Below are positions 31,061 through 41,393 of a DNA stretch of 64,000 nucleotides, one piece after another. Made by a program: the position numbers and the translations under genes. Below the pieces are notes generated by a model, which was not told the DNA's origin, did no database searches, and worked only from the letters and a program-made list of their open reading frames with translations. The stretch comes from Nigrospora sphaerica (Eukaryota; Ascomycota; Sordariomycetes; Amphisphaeriales; Apiosporaceae), in NCBI GenBank assembly GCA_018287875.1, contig JAGVVL010000002.1:2914001-2978000 (forward strand), written 5' to 3'. Every line of letters starts with the position of its first letter. Position 1 is the first letter of the stretch.

Positions 31061-33806
31061 ATGGGAGTAAGGCAAGGGGGGGCTAACAGGATGCCAGCCT
31101 CCCTATTCTTTGCCTGCTTACCCTGACCGAATGGATCTCCCCCCTTTCGGACGAAGTCTGGGGAAGTTCTTTACCCCGCACGAAACCCCTGTAATCGAGA
31201 AGATAGGCGGTGTTGCACTCCTGGGTTAGGCCTCCTTCTTGATTCGGCATCACGTGGCTACGCATCCTCGTTAGTAACGCGTCATATATGAGGCGGCGGA
31301 AGCCAATGACAGGTGAATTTGCAACGGGCTCAGACACCCGCAATTCAGCTTCCTCTATCTCCGGCCTATATATACCTGCCCAGCTCGGTGAACTATGGAC
31401 AGACGATACCACATCGTAAGGACGTATTACGTAGTAACCCAGCCGAGAGGAGATCCAAAGACTAATTATATAAGCATGGTGAAGTTTGTGATGAAAAATG
31501 GTCTGATTATATCGAAGAACACTGACTCTATTAGCACCGGCCGAGATGTTCTAAAACGTTTCGTCGCTTACGTTTGTGGGCTCCGAATGAAGGCGATCAT
31601 GGGGCTATAGAACTGTGGATTCTTTCTCGGGTAGCCATAGGGTCTTGTTTCTGAATGGGGCTTGCCATGTTCGTCCTTGCCGTAAGATAACTATGCAAAA
31701 TGTGCGCTTGATGATGATTTGGGCACTAGAGGGGAAGGGATAGCAACCTCGGAGGGGCAGAAAGTCGGACAGTGGACGAACCGAAAGGGAGAGACAACTA
31801 GAAAGAACATGAAGGATAGGCTCACCAACTTCTATCTTTACTCCTGCTGTGCCGCACTAAGACTTGGCGAGGCTTGTTTGAGCTTGACCTCCATGCCGTT
31901 CATCTGTACAGGTGGAGTAAACCGACCGCTTTACTGATATCAAGCGCAAATACAGAGTATGCCTTATGGGCTTGCCTTGTCCTTTGGAGATTGATAACTA
32001 CGAGTTCTGTCTCCGCATGCTCCATTCTGCAATGGCAAGTCGCATTACATGGGGCGTAGATGAGAAATGGAGGCGAATGGGATGCGCCAAGTTATTCTTA
32101 CAGGACGGCAGCGGAGTCCACCAGCCCTAATGATAAGTACAGTAGTTCCCTTAGTGACTGAATACGCTGCTTACTAGATTTATCCTTTTCAAGTCAAACT
32201 CTCGCTTTCCTTCTATAATTGGGTATCAGTATACGCTTATATGAGTAAGTAAATAAGTAGATAATTTCTACCGGAGTCGCACTCACTTGTCAAGATAGTT
32301 GCTGTACTGTGAGGATAAGTTGCTATGAGTACCGAGTACATCGATGCTTACTTCTACTGACGGTTGTCGACGGCGGCCTTGGCGCTTCCCCTCAGTTCCC
32401 CCAGAAGCGGGGTCGGGTAGGCGTGATGTTGGCCCGAGGGCGCCCAGGGTGACGACGGCACGATCCCGCGTGCGGGGGAAGAGACGTACCCGCTGGGTGG
32501 TCAGCCAGAAAGCCACTTTGCTCTCGGGCAGGTTTTTCGTCTTCCCGGCTAATTCAGACAAGTTTTTCCGCCAAAGAAGAAGGGAAGTGAAAAGGTATTC
32601 CTTGTAAAGGCGAGGGATTGCCTTGCCCCGAATTGGGCCCTCCTACTGGCTGGTCGTCTGCTCGGTTCCGGCCCCTGGACAAAACCCGCTCGCTTGGGAA
32701 CGATGGATGACGGAACCCCGGAAAGCCTGAGGTTGGTTGTTGTTATGGTGACTGCTTTGTTCCTACCGAGATATCCTGGAATGCGGGGAATACAACCAAC
32801 CACCGGAATGGTACAAGCGTCTTTTCTGCCAGGCACATGAGCACGCGGCTGGGCCGGGGAACCTGGTTCTGGCCGGCGATATTAATGACGATCATCTTGT
32901 AACATCGCGTCATGGGGAAACTGCGGTGTTCCGCTGCCCCTCGTCCCATTTTGTCCGGTTGGCAGGCTGACTTGGGTACTTTTACACAGCACTTGTGTGC
33001 TCTTTGGAACTGTTGATGCGGTGGCTGTGGGTTCCTGTCCCATGTGCGGAGAGGTGCATGCATATAAGATGTACTACGCAAGTAGGCATCCATGCACTGA
33101 CATGAGCGGGCAGCGCTGGAACAGGCGGTTTCCATGTCGAGATCGAGTCACTTCGCTTTCCTGCAGCCGGGCTTCGGACGAGCGAGTGGCTCCGGCCGGG
33201 TGGCGCTGCGTAGTCAGCCACTCGCGCTCCGACGGCGTCGTGTACCGCCGACATGTTTGTATCCTGTCATACATGGGACGGAATGGACTGAAGAGGGCGG
33301 GGCGTTGGTCTCGTAACTACATTTTTTCTCGCCGGGTCGGGTTCTTTCTCGTCGGCGTCTAGGCGCTTGTGCTGTGTCGGGTGTTGAGCGAAAAGTCAGG
33401 CCCGCCAACAAACAGCGGTACCCCCTGCGTGCACATGGTGCCTGTGCGTCTAGGCCCACGATACCCCGGCTGGGGTCGCACCGCCTGTTCTGCGCAAGGG
33501 ACCTCAGGTAAACGCACCACTCACGACCTCCCAGCCCATGCATGAGTGTGCATGAGGTTACGTCGTTACCCCAACTTCGCGGAGCGGAGTTGGATGCACA
33601 ATACCATGTACATGACCTCCTTTGTTCCCTAGCTCACCGGCGGCGTAGGTACGGTGTGCTCAGTAGCCTTCTGGCCTGCGATCCGCGAAGCTTAATATGA
33701 AGTTGCCCGTCCCCGATGCGGCCCATGAAAGCCTGAACCTGCCTCTGCCTCTTTCCCCAGCCAGCTAAGCTTCCCGCCGCCGGTCTCCCTAGTGGTGGTC
33801 CATAGC

Positions 33807-33813
33807 TTATAAG
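33807..33813 (+). promoter_or_regulatory. TATA-like box upstream of the aldose 1-epimerase gene
   Basis: TTATAAG, 93 bases upstream of the start codon, in otherwise pyrimidine-rich leader sequence. Inference. Confidence 0.4.
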
Positions 33814-33905
33814 TACCTCTTCCCCCTCTCTGTGGCCCCTGTCGCATCGGCCCCTTGCCCCAGACCCGGCCTGTTGCCTCTCATCCTTCCGCCTCAGCCA
33901 TCACG

Positions 33906-35213
33906 ATGCACATGAACGCTGCCGGTCTTGCGGCGGTGGGTGCCCTGCTGCTGCCGCTGGTCTCCGCCGCGGGCCCTGGTCCGGACGAGAATGGGTTCTA
34001 CTGGATCAAGAGCGACGAGCTCAAGGCTGCCTTCATCCCGTACGGCGCGTCGCTGGCCCAGCTCCTGATCCACGACCAGTACGGCATCCAGCGGGATATC
34101 GTGGCCGGCTTCGACAATGCCAGCTACTTTGAGATTGACAAGCAGCACAACCACTTTGGTGGCGTGCCGGGCCGCTATGCCAACCGCATCAAGAACAGCA
34201 CCTTTGAGATTGACGGCGTCGAGTACAAGGTCGACCCCAATGAGAACCCCACACCCGAGGCACCCGAAGGCGCCGACACGCTGCACGGTGGCAGTGACGG
34301 CTGGGACTACCGCAACTTCACCGTCGTGTCGCACACCGACGACAGCATCACCTTCTCCATCGTCGACCCGGACCTCAAGGAGGGCTTCCCCGGCGAGGTG
34401 GTCTCCTACGTCACCTACAGCGTGTCCGGCCTGACCTGGGACTTCAAAATGATCGCCCTCGCCACGACCAAGAAGACACCCATCATGCTGAGCAGCCACG
34501 TGTACTGGAACCTGGACGGCTTCGCCAACAACGAGACCAACACGGTCCTCAACCACACCTTCTACATGCCCTACGGCGGCCAGCGCATCGACGTCGACAA
34601 CATCCTCATCCCCACCGGTGACATCCTCGCCAACAAGAAGGGGTCCGTGAACGACTTCTGGAGCGCCCCGAAGCAGATCGGTGCCCAACTGGACGATCCG
34701 GAGCTCAAGGGAAACTGTGGCGCCAACTGCACCGGCTATGGTGAGTTGCCCCCCCTCGTGACCTTGGAAGGAAAAAAAACCTTGAGCCCGCCGGAGCTTG
34801 CTTCCCATGCTAACGCGTGCCGCCTAACCCTAGACAACTGCTACCTCGTGAACCGCGCGCAAAACGGGCCGTACGACTGGCGCGAGGAGGGCGGCTTCGT
34901 GGCGCGTCTGCACTCGCCGTGGTCGGGCATCCAGCTCGACGTCTACTCGGACCAGGACGCGTACCAGCTGTACTCGTGCAACGGCCAGAACGGCTCGGTG
35001 GCGCTCAAGACGACGCAGGGCCTCACCGACAACGCCGACTTCCCGCGCACCATCCCCAAGTACGGCTGCGTCGTCATGGAGGTCGAGGACTGGATCGACG
35101 CCATCAACCACCCCGAGTGGCAGCGTGACGATAAGCACATCTTCGCCCCCGGCGGCGACCCCTACGTCCTACAGGCCAGCTACCGCTTCAGCATCAACAG
35201 CACCTCCACCTAG
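33906..35213 (+). CDS. Secreted aldose 1-epimerase (galactose mutarotase family)
   Basis: Two exons: 33906-34740 and 34834-35213, 404 residues. The 93-base intron is a multiple of three with no stop, so an unspliced reading is also open. Its donor gtgagt, branch-like gctaac and acceptor ctag, and the restored GYDNCYLVNRAQNGPYDW, show it is an intron. Residues 1-21 form a signal peptide (AAVGALLLPLVSA). Catalytic landmarks of the mutarotase beta-supersandwich are present: HNHFGGVPGRYANRI, DTLHGG, SSHVYWNLDG and the C-terminal Glu in VVMEVEDWIDAIN. It interconverts alpha and beta anomers of hexoses; a secreted form suggests a role in using plant-derived sugars outside the cell. Several N-glycosylation sites (NAS, NST, NFT, NHT, NCT) fit secretion. 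The ATG at 33906 was preferred; the next, at 33912, also works. Confidence 0.93.
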   Translation: MHMNAAGLAAVGALLLPLVSAAGPGPDENGFYWIKSDELKAAFIPYGASLAQLLIHDQYGIQRDIVAGFDNASYFEIDKQHNHFGGVPGRYANRIKNSTFEIDGVEYKVDPNENPTPEAPEGADTLHGGSDGWDYRNFTVVSHTDDSITFSIVDPDLKEGFPGEVVSYVTYSVSGLTWDFKMIALATTKKTPIMLSSHVYWNLDGFANNETNTVLNHTFYMPYGGQRIDVDNILIPTGDILANKKGSVNDFWSAPKQIGAQLDDPELKGNCGANCTGYGELPPLVTLEGKKTLSPPELASHANACRLTLDNCYLVNRAQNGPYDWREEGGFVARLHSPWSGIQLDVYSDQDAYQLYSCNGQNGSVALKTTQGLTDNADFPRTIPKYGCVVMEVEDWIDAINHPEWQRDDKHIFAPGGDPYVLQASYRFSINSTST

Positions 35214-35229
35214 GGCGCGGGCTGCCACA

Positions 35230-35250
35230 ACGACGACGACGACGACGACG
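35230..35250. repeat. ACG trinucleotide microsatellite, seven units
   Basis: A perfect run of ACG units that begins 17 bases after the epimerase stop codon, in its presumed 3' untranslated region. Confidence 0.85.
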
Positions 35251-35458
35251 TCCCCGCTTGATGACGTCCCGGGGGGCGGCGCGTAGGCGACGGGCCTGCC
35301 ATGGATGTTTGGCGGCGGAACGCGATCATGAGAGACGAGATGGCCTATCGTTCTTTGGGAAGAAAACACCCACTCCTAGTTTCTAAAACCTAATTGAATA
35401 CGTATTTTCACCCTTGTCGGGAAATTTCGTGATTGTCAGGGTCCGGAAGTTCCCACCT

Positions 35459-35860
35459 TCACTCTACACGCTCTGCCGCAAGGTCGGGTATGAGGCTGAG
35501 CGCTTCATCACCGCCGTCAGCTCGGGAACCCAAGAACATGACGACTGGGTGCACATGCTCGTATATTGCCACATTTTTCGTAGCTGGGTGTTCAACTTGG
35601 GTGCACTTGTCTGGTTGATCCAGATGGAATCGACCCAGAGAAGTTAGTCGGAATGTTCCAGGCATAGGTGGCGGAGCGCCGTCTCTAGGTTCCGGGTGAT
35701 GGGGAAACGTCTGTTGTTCACGCACGCTTCAACCCTATCTGCTGCATAGCCCCAAGAGTACGATAATGTTTTATACCGGCACTTCATAACGCCAATGGTG
35801 AACTGGCGTAGCCGACCTCGTATGGGGCCACTGAACCGACCTGGAAACAATGAAACGAAC
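35459..35860 (-). pseudogene. Decayed HET-domain (heterokaryon incompatibility) gene fragment
   Basis: On the minus strand, about 35860 to 35647 reads LFPGRFSGPIRGRLRQF, then CRYKTLSYSWG, then VNNRRFPITRNLETALRHL. These match the start of HET domains (Y-x-ALSYVWG, then the V-T-x-NLxxALRxLR block). An in-frame TAA at 35644-35646 follows. The frame continues LLWVDSIWINQ (compare LWIDAICINQ), then shifts by one base near 35610. The rest reads IYEHVHPVVMFLGSRADG, matching the IYxxAxxVxVWLG segment, until a stop at 35459-35461. There is no start codon in a sensible place and nothing recognisable downstream. HET-domain proteins mediate non-self recognition and cell death between fungal strains; this copy has a stop and a frameshift and is surely inactive. 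Confidence 0.8.
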
Positions 35861-36490
35861 CTCGCCGCCCACTGGCCACCAGAAGTAGAGGTAACGGGAT
35901 TTCCCGCTGCGATGTGGCTTGTCCGAGCTTGGTACAACCCACTATTGGGAAAGGTCGGAGGCCATTCACCGTTAGGGCCTGAGGGTTAAATAGGGGGAAC
36001 ACTCGGGCTGGCCCAAGAACACCACATGCGCCGGCAACCTGGCGTGGCCTGACCGACGCGCTCGTAAATCCTCACCAGCCAGGTTTCAATCTCGCACCCC
36101 GACTTTTCGCTCCCAGCCCGCCTAGAAATTCCTATGGAATTGCCCCTATAAGTGCATGAGAAGCGCCCATGGTAAGATGGGGGGGGGTGTGCCGAGGCTG
36201 CACGATGCTCGCTAAACACACTCTCAAGCAACATCATCTATCGGGCAACTTGCCGCAACGGCACATCATGCAGGTTCAGTAATAGCTAGTAGGTTTCCAA
36301 GATCGCGAGATACCGGGTTAGGAAAAATGTGTAACCAGGGCAGTGCGACATCGACTTCTCACTTCAATAGGGGTATGATGGAAAGGTATATCGTGTACAA
36401 CTGTCAAATGCCGCTAAATAAATACAACAGACTCCGTACCCATCCGCCTGGGGGAGGAGACCGGGTGTCTCAGGATCCGGATTTCGGTGT
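35861..36490. other. Intergenic, HET relic to GH43 gene
   Basis: No coding region is supported. It may include decayed flanks of the HET relic, but I recognise nothing in it. Confidence 0.5.
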
Positions 36491-37564
36491 TCATTCGAAG
36501 AACTTGAAGCTGTAGCCCTTGTTGGTCGAGTCTCCCGGGACGTTCCCGCGGCGGTAGGTGGTCTCGCTCCACCAGACGAAGCTGCCGGTAAACCAGCCGC
36601 GGGCGCTCCAGCTGTAGGGCGTGCCCTTCTCGACGGCGTGGAACATGAAGGGGATGTGGTTGGAACCGCCGGGGCTCTTGTTGACGTCGCCGTCGGGCAG
36701 GACGAAGGTGTGATGGCCGGGGCCGTCGACGTAGAGCGTCTCGTCCCAGCCGGCCATCATGCGGTCCTGGTGGGAGCCGAAGAGGCAGCCGTTGGACTTG
36801 TACCAGTCCCAGACGTACGTCGGGTCGCCGCCCTTGCGCAGGCGCAGGTCGGCGAGGCAGTACCGGTTGTTCCAGCTGCCGTTGGCCGAGTAGACGATGT
36901 GCAGCTGGCCGTTGGGGTCGACGATGGCCTGGGGCCCCTCGTTGATCAGCGGCCGGTCGCCCTGCTCCCAGGACTCGCGCGGCTGCGAGATGACGTAGCG
37001 CCGGCCGACGGGCTTGGACGGGCTGTCCATGCGGCAGATGTAGAGCGTCTGCTCCGTGTTCTTGCTCTCGCTCTCCCAGCCGGACCAGACGAACCAGCCC
37101 TGGTTCTCGAAGACGAAGTATACGCCGTCGATGGCCCACTGGTCGTCGGGCAGCGCCAGCTTGGTCTCGGCCGAGTAGGTGCCCAGCGGCGAGTCGGCGC
37201 TGATGACGTACATGCGGTGCGCGGCGTCGGCGCCGGCCGAGAAGTAGATGTAGGTCCGGCCGCCGTCGGTGACGATCTCGGGCGCCCAGACGGCGCCCCG
37301 GCCGGCCTTGTCCGACCACACCTTCTGCTTGCGCACGTTGTCGGCGCCGAGACGCTCCAGGGAGGGGGCGGCGCGCACGACGATGCCGCCCTGGGCCGAC
37401 TCGGCCGAGTAATACGTGTCCCCGATCTTCAGGATGGTGGGATCGCTGCCGCCCTTGACCCGTCGGGCCACGGTGGGATCGACGAGGCAGAAAAGCACCA
37501 GGCCTAGGGCCAACAACAAGACGGCCGACTGCCGCCGGAAAGAAAAACTAGCCAAGTTGAACAT
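36491..37564 (-). CDS. Secreted glycoside hydrolase of family GH43
   Basis: A single exon of 357 residues. The N-terminus has an Arg-containing lead and a hydrophobic core (SAVLLLALGLVLFCLV, about 13-28), a signal peptide ending near VAR. The five-bladed propeller hydrolase motifs are present. GGSDPTILKIGDTYY carries the general base (Asp41); AVWAPEIVTDGGRTYIYFSAG is the usual second-blade motif. WAIDGVYFVF carries the pKa-modulating Asp146, and PLINEGPQAI carries the general acid (Glu209). Fungal GH43 enzymes mainly release arabinose or xylose from plant cell-wall polysaccharides. The subfamily cannot be set from sequence alone; alpha-L-arabinofuranosidase is my best guess. No extra carbohydrate-binding domain is present. 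The gene sits alone between long non-coding stretches. Confidence 0.88.
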   Translation of the reverse strand: MFNLASFSFRRQSAVLLLALGLVLFCLVDPTVARRVKGGSDPTILKIGDTYYSAESAQGGIVVRAAPSLERLGADNVRKQKVWSDKAGRGAVWAPEIVTDGGRTYIYFSAGADAAHRMYVISADSPLGTYSAETKLALPDDQWAIDGVYFVFENQGWFVWSGWESESKNTEQTLYICRMDSPSKPVGRRYVISQPRESWEQGDRPLINEGPQAIVDPNGQLHIVYSANGSWNNRYCLADLRLRKGGDPTYVWDWYKSNGCLFGSHQDRMMAGWDETLYVDGPGHHTFVLPDGDVNKSPGGSNHIPFMFHAVEKGTPYSWSARGWFTGSFVWWSETTYRRGNVPGDSTNKGYSFKFFE

Positions 37565-39787
37565 ATTGTACGGCTATGCACAGAAAAGTGACGAGTATAC
37601 CTCGATACCGGACTCCATGGTGACGGCGTCGCCCCCTTAAATAATGAACCACCCAACACCCCCAGAGGCACCGATTGCTTGCAATTTCGCGTCGCATCCT
37701 TCTCGTGCGCCGGTCTCTCTCGCCACACCATGTAAAGTGAGGTAATGCGGCCTCGGTTTGCTGCGCGCATGCGATGTGGTGGATATAGAAGGATCCAGGA
37801 TGTTACAGCGCCACGCCCCTGAACTGCCTCTTCCTCTTGAAGATCCCGAGGGGGCGTTGCAGGAAACCCATGCCGTTGTTTTCTGACTGCATACGGCTGG
37901 CGTGCTTTCATGGCCAATGTCGACGGGCTCATATGTGTCCCTTCGTGGCGACAGGGCCCTGTGATGCTTGCTCGACCAGTAGGGCTGGGCCAGCTAAGCC
38001 GCGCCCAGGCTTGGCACGATGAATCTGCACCATTCGTTCTGATGAGCATGTCAGCTTACGGGGACGGGGGCGGACAGGCCCCCCTCACGGCTGGATGTTG
38101 AGTTGGCTGCAGTTTTCGTGTATATAATGCCCGGGTTCCCTGCATGGGGTCAGCTTTTCCCGTACCATGGGTAATTTAGGGAAGCTCGACTTACTGTTTC
38201 TCCCTTGGCGCCTGCAAATTTTCAGGCCCTTAGGCCAGGCCGGAGAAAGCAGCGGGGCTGTGTACGCCCACAGGAATAACTCCATACATAGGTTATGTAC
38301 CTTAGGCATCCATACAAAAGTAGTCTTGCGGTCCATACTCAGCCCTCCGACTCCCACTTCCGGTGGCAGCTGCACGAGGAACACTGCACCCTATCCGGCT
38401 TGGCGTCAGGTACTGAAAGCACCGCGTCAGTTTACTATCCGGATACCTGCTCAAGCGCGCAGGAGAACCACATGGATGCAGCAACTTGGCGTGGTCGAAC
38501 AAAAACAAGAGGGTTGGCTTGCTGGCCATGGTGAAAGTTGTAACAGCTCCCAGTTTATGTGTCGGTGGAGTTGCACGCCAAGATAAGCTTCGAGGTTGTC
38601 TGTTTGTACGGGCACCCTCGGCACCGGGCAAGGGTCCATGATCCCTGAAGTGGGACAAACTACCTACGATCCGCGAGAAGCCGTCCATGCGAGTGCTCCG
38701 CAAACGGTGCTAAGATCTCTCAAGCGGCGCCCTTCTCCCTCTCGTGGTCGACGGCTTTGGCGAAGTGGAGTTTGATCCCCCATCATGGTCGTTCATTTTC
38801 TCCGAGTCCAGCACCTGTGGATGATTGGGCCCGTGGCCGAACGGCAAGTACAAGACCATCTAAAGACGTGGCTGTCACCGTTGTCCTTGACTGTGCTTTA
38901 ATCCTCTGGTGTCCACCACGAGCCGCTCATACTCGACGACTTGGTACCGGGGGTCGGCGGCACCCGGCACTCGGCACCGTGTCGCTTCCACCCCCACTCT
39001 CGGCAAGACGGGGGGAAGGGTTGCTTACTGCGGCGCACCGGGGATAGTGTCAGCGCCACCCGCGGGCGGCGGATAAGAGCCCCGACAACATCGAGAAACC
39101 GGCCTTAGCCCACAAGGCCGTAACTACTGTCGTCTATGCGCGCGGCAGCGGCGGCGCCAGCCGATTGCCGACCAATCAACTTGGTTCGGCGGCCTATCGT
39201 CGGGAGGCGAGGGACACAAGCCAGTGGGGGTCAGCATTCAGGTGGTGCCTTGAGCTTGGCAGCCGGTGGTGCCGCAAAGGTAGAGAAGTCCAGATCCCCA
39301 GAGGCCGCGCTTTCATCGTCCCAGCGCTCGACAGCCAGTGTCTCCCGGATAAACCGCCCCGGCGCGGACACGACGGCCGGTGGGTGAGGCAGAGTGCGAA
39401 ACCTTGCGACTCCGGAACAATAAGGGAGTTCATACGCGCAACGCTGGCAATTTCCTATCGTCGATTTCGTTGTAAGGCCATCTTCTATCCATAGTTCCAA
39501 TCCTCGGACAACGTTTCGGCGGGGTCAGACGGCCAATGAAGGCTGAACCCGGCCTCATCACCCAAACCGACGGAACAAGACAGCCTACGACCCTAATAGA
39601 GGACTCGGCCTCTTGCAATCCTACCAGAATAGTTGATTACTACGCTGCATCAACCCTCGGACGCGAAGTAGGCTATGCACAGCACAATTCCATAGAAATG
39701 ATAACGCAGTTACATATAAGCTTAGTTGACAACGGGACTAGCAGTCAGACAGCTAAGAAAAAGAGTTACGGAGAAGACATGGCCCGA
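37565..39787. other. Gene-free region, 2.2 kb
   Basis: No coding region is supported on either strand. The first 100 bases hold the GH43 core promoter; the last 100 or so are the P450 3' region. Confidence 0.55.
37636..37643 (-). promoter_or_regulatory. TATA-like box upstream of the GH43 gene
   Basis: TATTTAAG on the minus strand, about 72 bases upstream of the start codon. Inference. Confidence 0.4.
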
Positions 39788-41393
39788 CTAGTACGTCTCC
39801 GCACCCGGACGTGTCCACAGCGCAACCTTTGTGCCGTGAATATTTGTCGTGACCAACCCCAAGTTTTCCGTCCAGGGCTGTTGGTCCCGGGGCTCGATCT
39901 CCCCAAAAGTCTGCAGCAAGCGAACGGTGGCGTACGAGGCCTCGATGAGCGCACTTTGCTGCCCCAGGCATGCGCGCGGACCGCCGTTGAAAGGCAAAAA
40001 ACCCCAGCCCGGACGCAGGGGCGGGTCCGTCGCCAGCCAGCGTTCGGGCCGGAAGGCGTCGGCGTCGGGGCCGTAGATGGAAGCCAGGCGGTGCATCGAG
40101 TAGACCGAATAGAATACGACGCCGCCCGCGGGCAGCAGGACGGGAGACTGCCCGTCGGGCCCGCCACCCTTGGGAAGGACGGTGTGCAGGCGGGCGTACC
40201 GCGCGTTGTTGGCCACGGGCGGCTGGAGGCGGAGCGCTGAGTTGTGTTAGTGACGGCGAGCTACAAACTTGGGCAGGAGCAAGACGCATATGTATACGCG
40301 TACTTTCGTTGACGACGGCCTTGAGGTAGGTCATGCTCTTCAAGCCGTCCCAGTCGGGTCTCGCTCCGTCGAGGCCCTCGACCTCTTCGCTCAGCTTTTT
40401 CCAAACCTCGGGGTGGCGTGCCAGAAAGAAGAAGATGCTGCTCAAGAGACTGGCCGTGGTGTCACGCGCAGCCAGCAGGACATTCAGGAGCTCGTTGCGG
40501 AGCTGGGTCGGATCCCTGCAGGCAGTCATCAACTCGCTCAGCATGTTGTATCGCTGCTTCCGGGTACCGTTTTCCCCCTCGCCGGCGCGCATGGCTTCCT
40601 GGATGTACCGGTCGGTATACGCGTGGATGAAGCCGCAGTCGTCCTTGAGCTTGGTGTCCCAGGATATCAGCCTGTAGAGGCCCTGCAACAGCCCCAGCCT
40701 GGCATGGTTCTGCATCTTGACCTGGGCGTGGTCGAAGGCCTCGGCGAATCTGTGCGACTCGGAGCCAGGGGGGCTGATCTGGGTGTCGAGGAAGTGGCCG
40801 AACAGAAACTCGGTGGCGCGGTCCACCGTGAAGTTGAAGAAAAGGGGTTGCAAGTCGATGGTTGTGCCATCGCTGGGAATCTTGGCCATGAGCCTCCCCA
40901 GATGGAATTCGACGCGTTCCAAGTCGGAAACCTGCTGCTTTGTGAAGGAGGGCCGGATCAGGGACCGCGAGTGCTCCCAATGCACGTCGTCGGCGGTGAA
41001 TATGCCCCGGCCCAGGAGACAGCCGTAGGCAGTAATCCGGGGGCCCAGGCCAAAGTCGTCGAACTGGGTGGCCAGGACTGCCTTGAGGTTCTCCGGGTCG
41101 CACGTGATGAGGACGTCCTGGCCCAGGACTACGGCGCCGTGCGTGGACCGGCCCGTCTTCTGCACCATCCGGACGCCCTTGCGCAAGCTGATCCGTTCGT
41201 TGACGTTTTGCTGAACCTTGGCGAAGGCGTCGAGGCCCCAAAGGGCTCGGTACTGCCGGAAGCTCGGGGCAGGCTTGCAGCCGTGTTGGTGGGCGAGACG
41301 GCTGATCTCGCGCCTTCTTAAGAAATGGGCGAAAAAGAGATATGCCAGCAGCCAAAGGCCGAGGATGACCGGGGCCATGTACTTTGCCTGCAT
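39788..41393 (-). CDS. Cytochrome P450, CYP52-like (fatty-acid/alkane hydroxylase type)
   Basis: Two exons: 40304-41393 and 39788-40236, 512 residues. The start is the ATG at 41393 ([22 protein letters not shown]), a single N-terminal membrane anchor. The intron (67 bases) interrupts the K-helix; splicing restores E363-T-L-R366 followed by LQPP. Other landmarks are the C-helix [13 protein letters not shown]-helix [14 protein letters not shown], the PERW-type FRPERW, and the heme loop [15 protein letters not shown] with Cys453 as the axial ligand. The heme loop and the ARDTTA helix resemble CYP52 and its filamentous-fungal relatives (CYP539, CYP584 and others), which hydroxylate long-chain alkanes or fatty acids at the ER. 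Subfamily and substrate are inferred. TATA-like TATAAG lies close to the ATG. Confidence 0.93.

Larger units (their letters stand above)
30360..33905. other. Gene-free region, 3.5 kb, partly AT-rich
   Basis: No coding region is supported on either strand. The part at about 31400-32300 is clearly more AT-rich than the rest of the window. A nine-unit AGC microsatellite lies at 31034-31060. The last 150 bases are the epimerase promoter. Confidence 0.55.
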
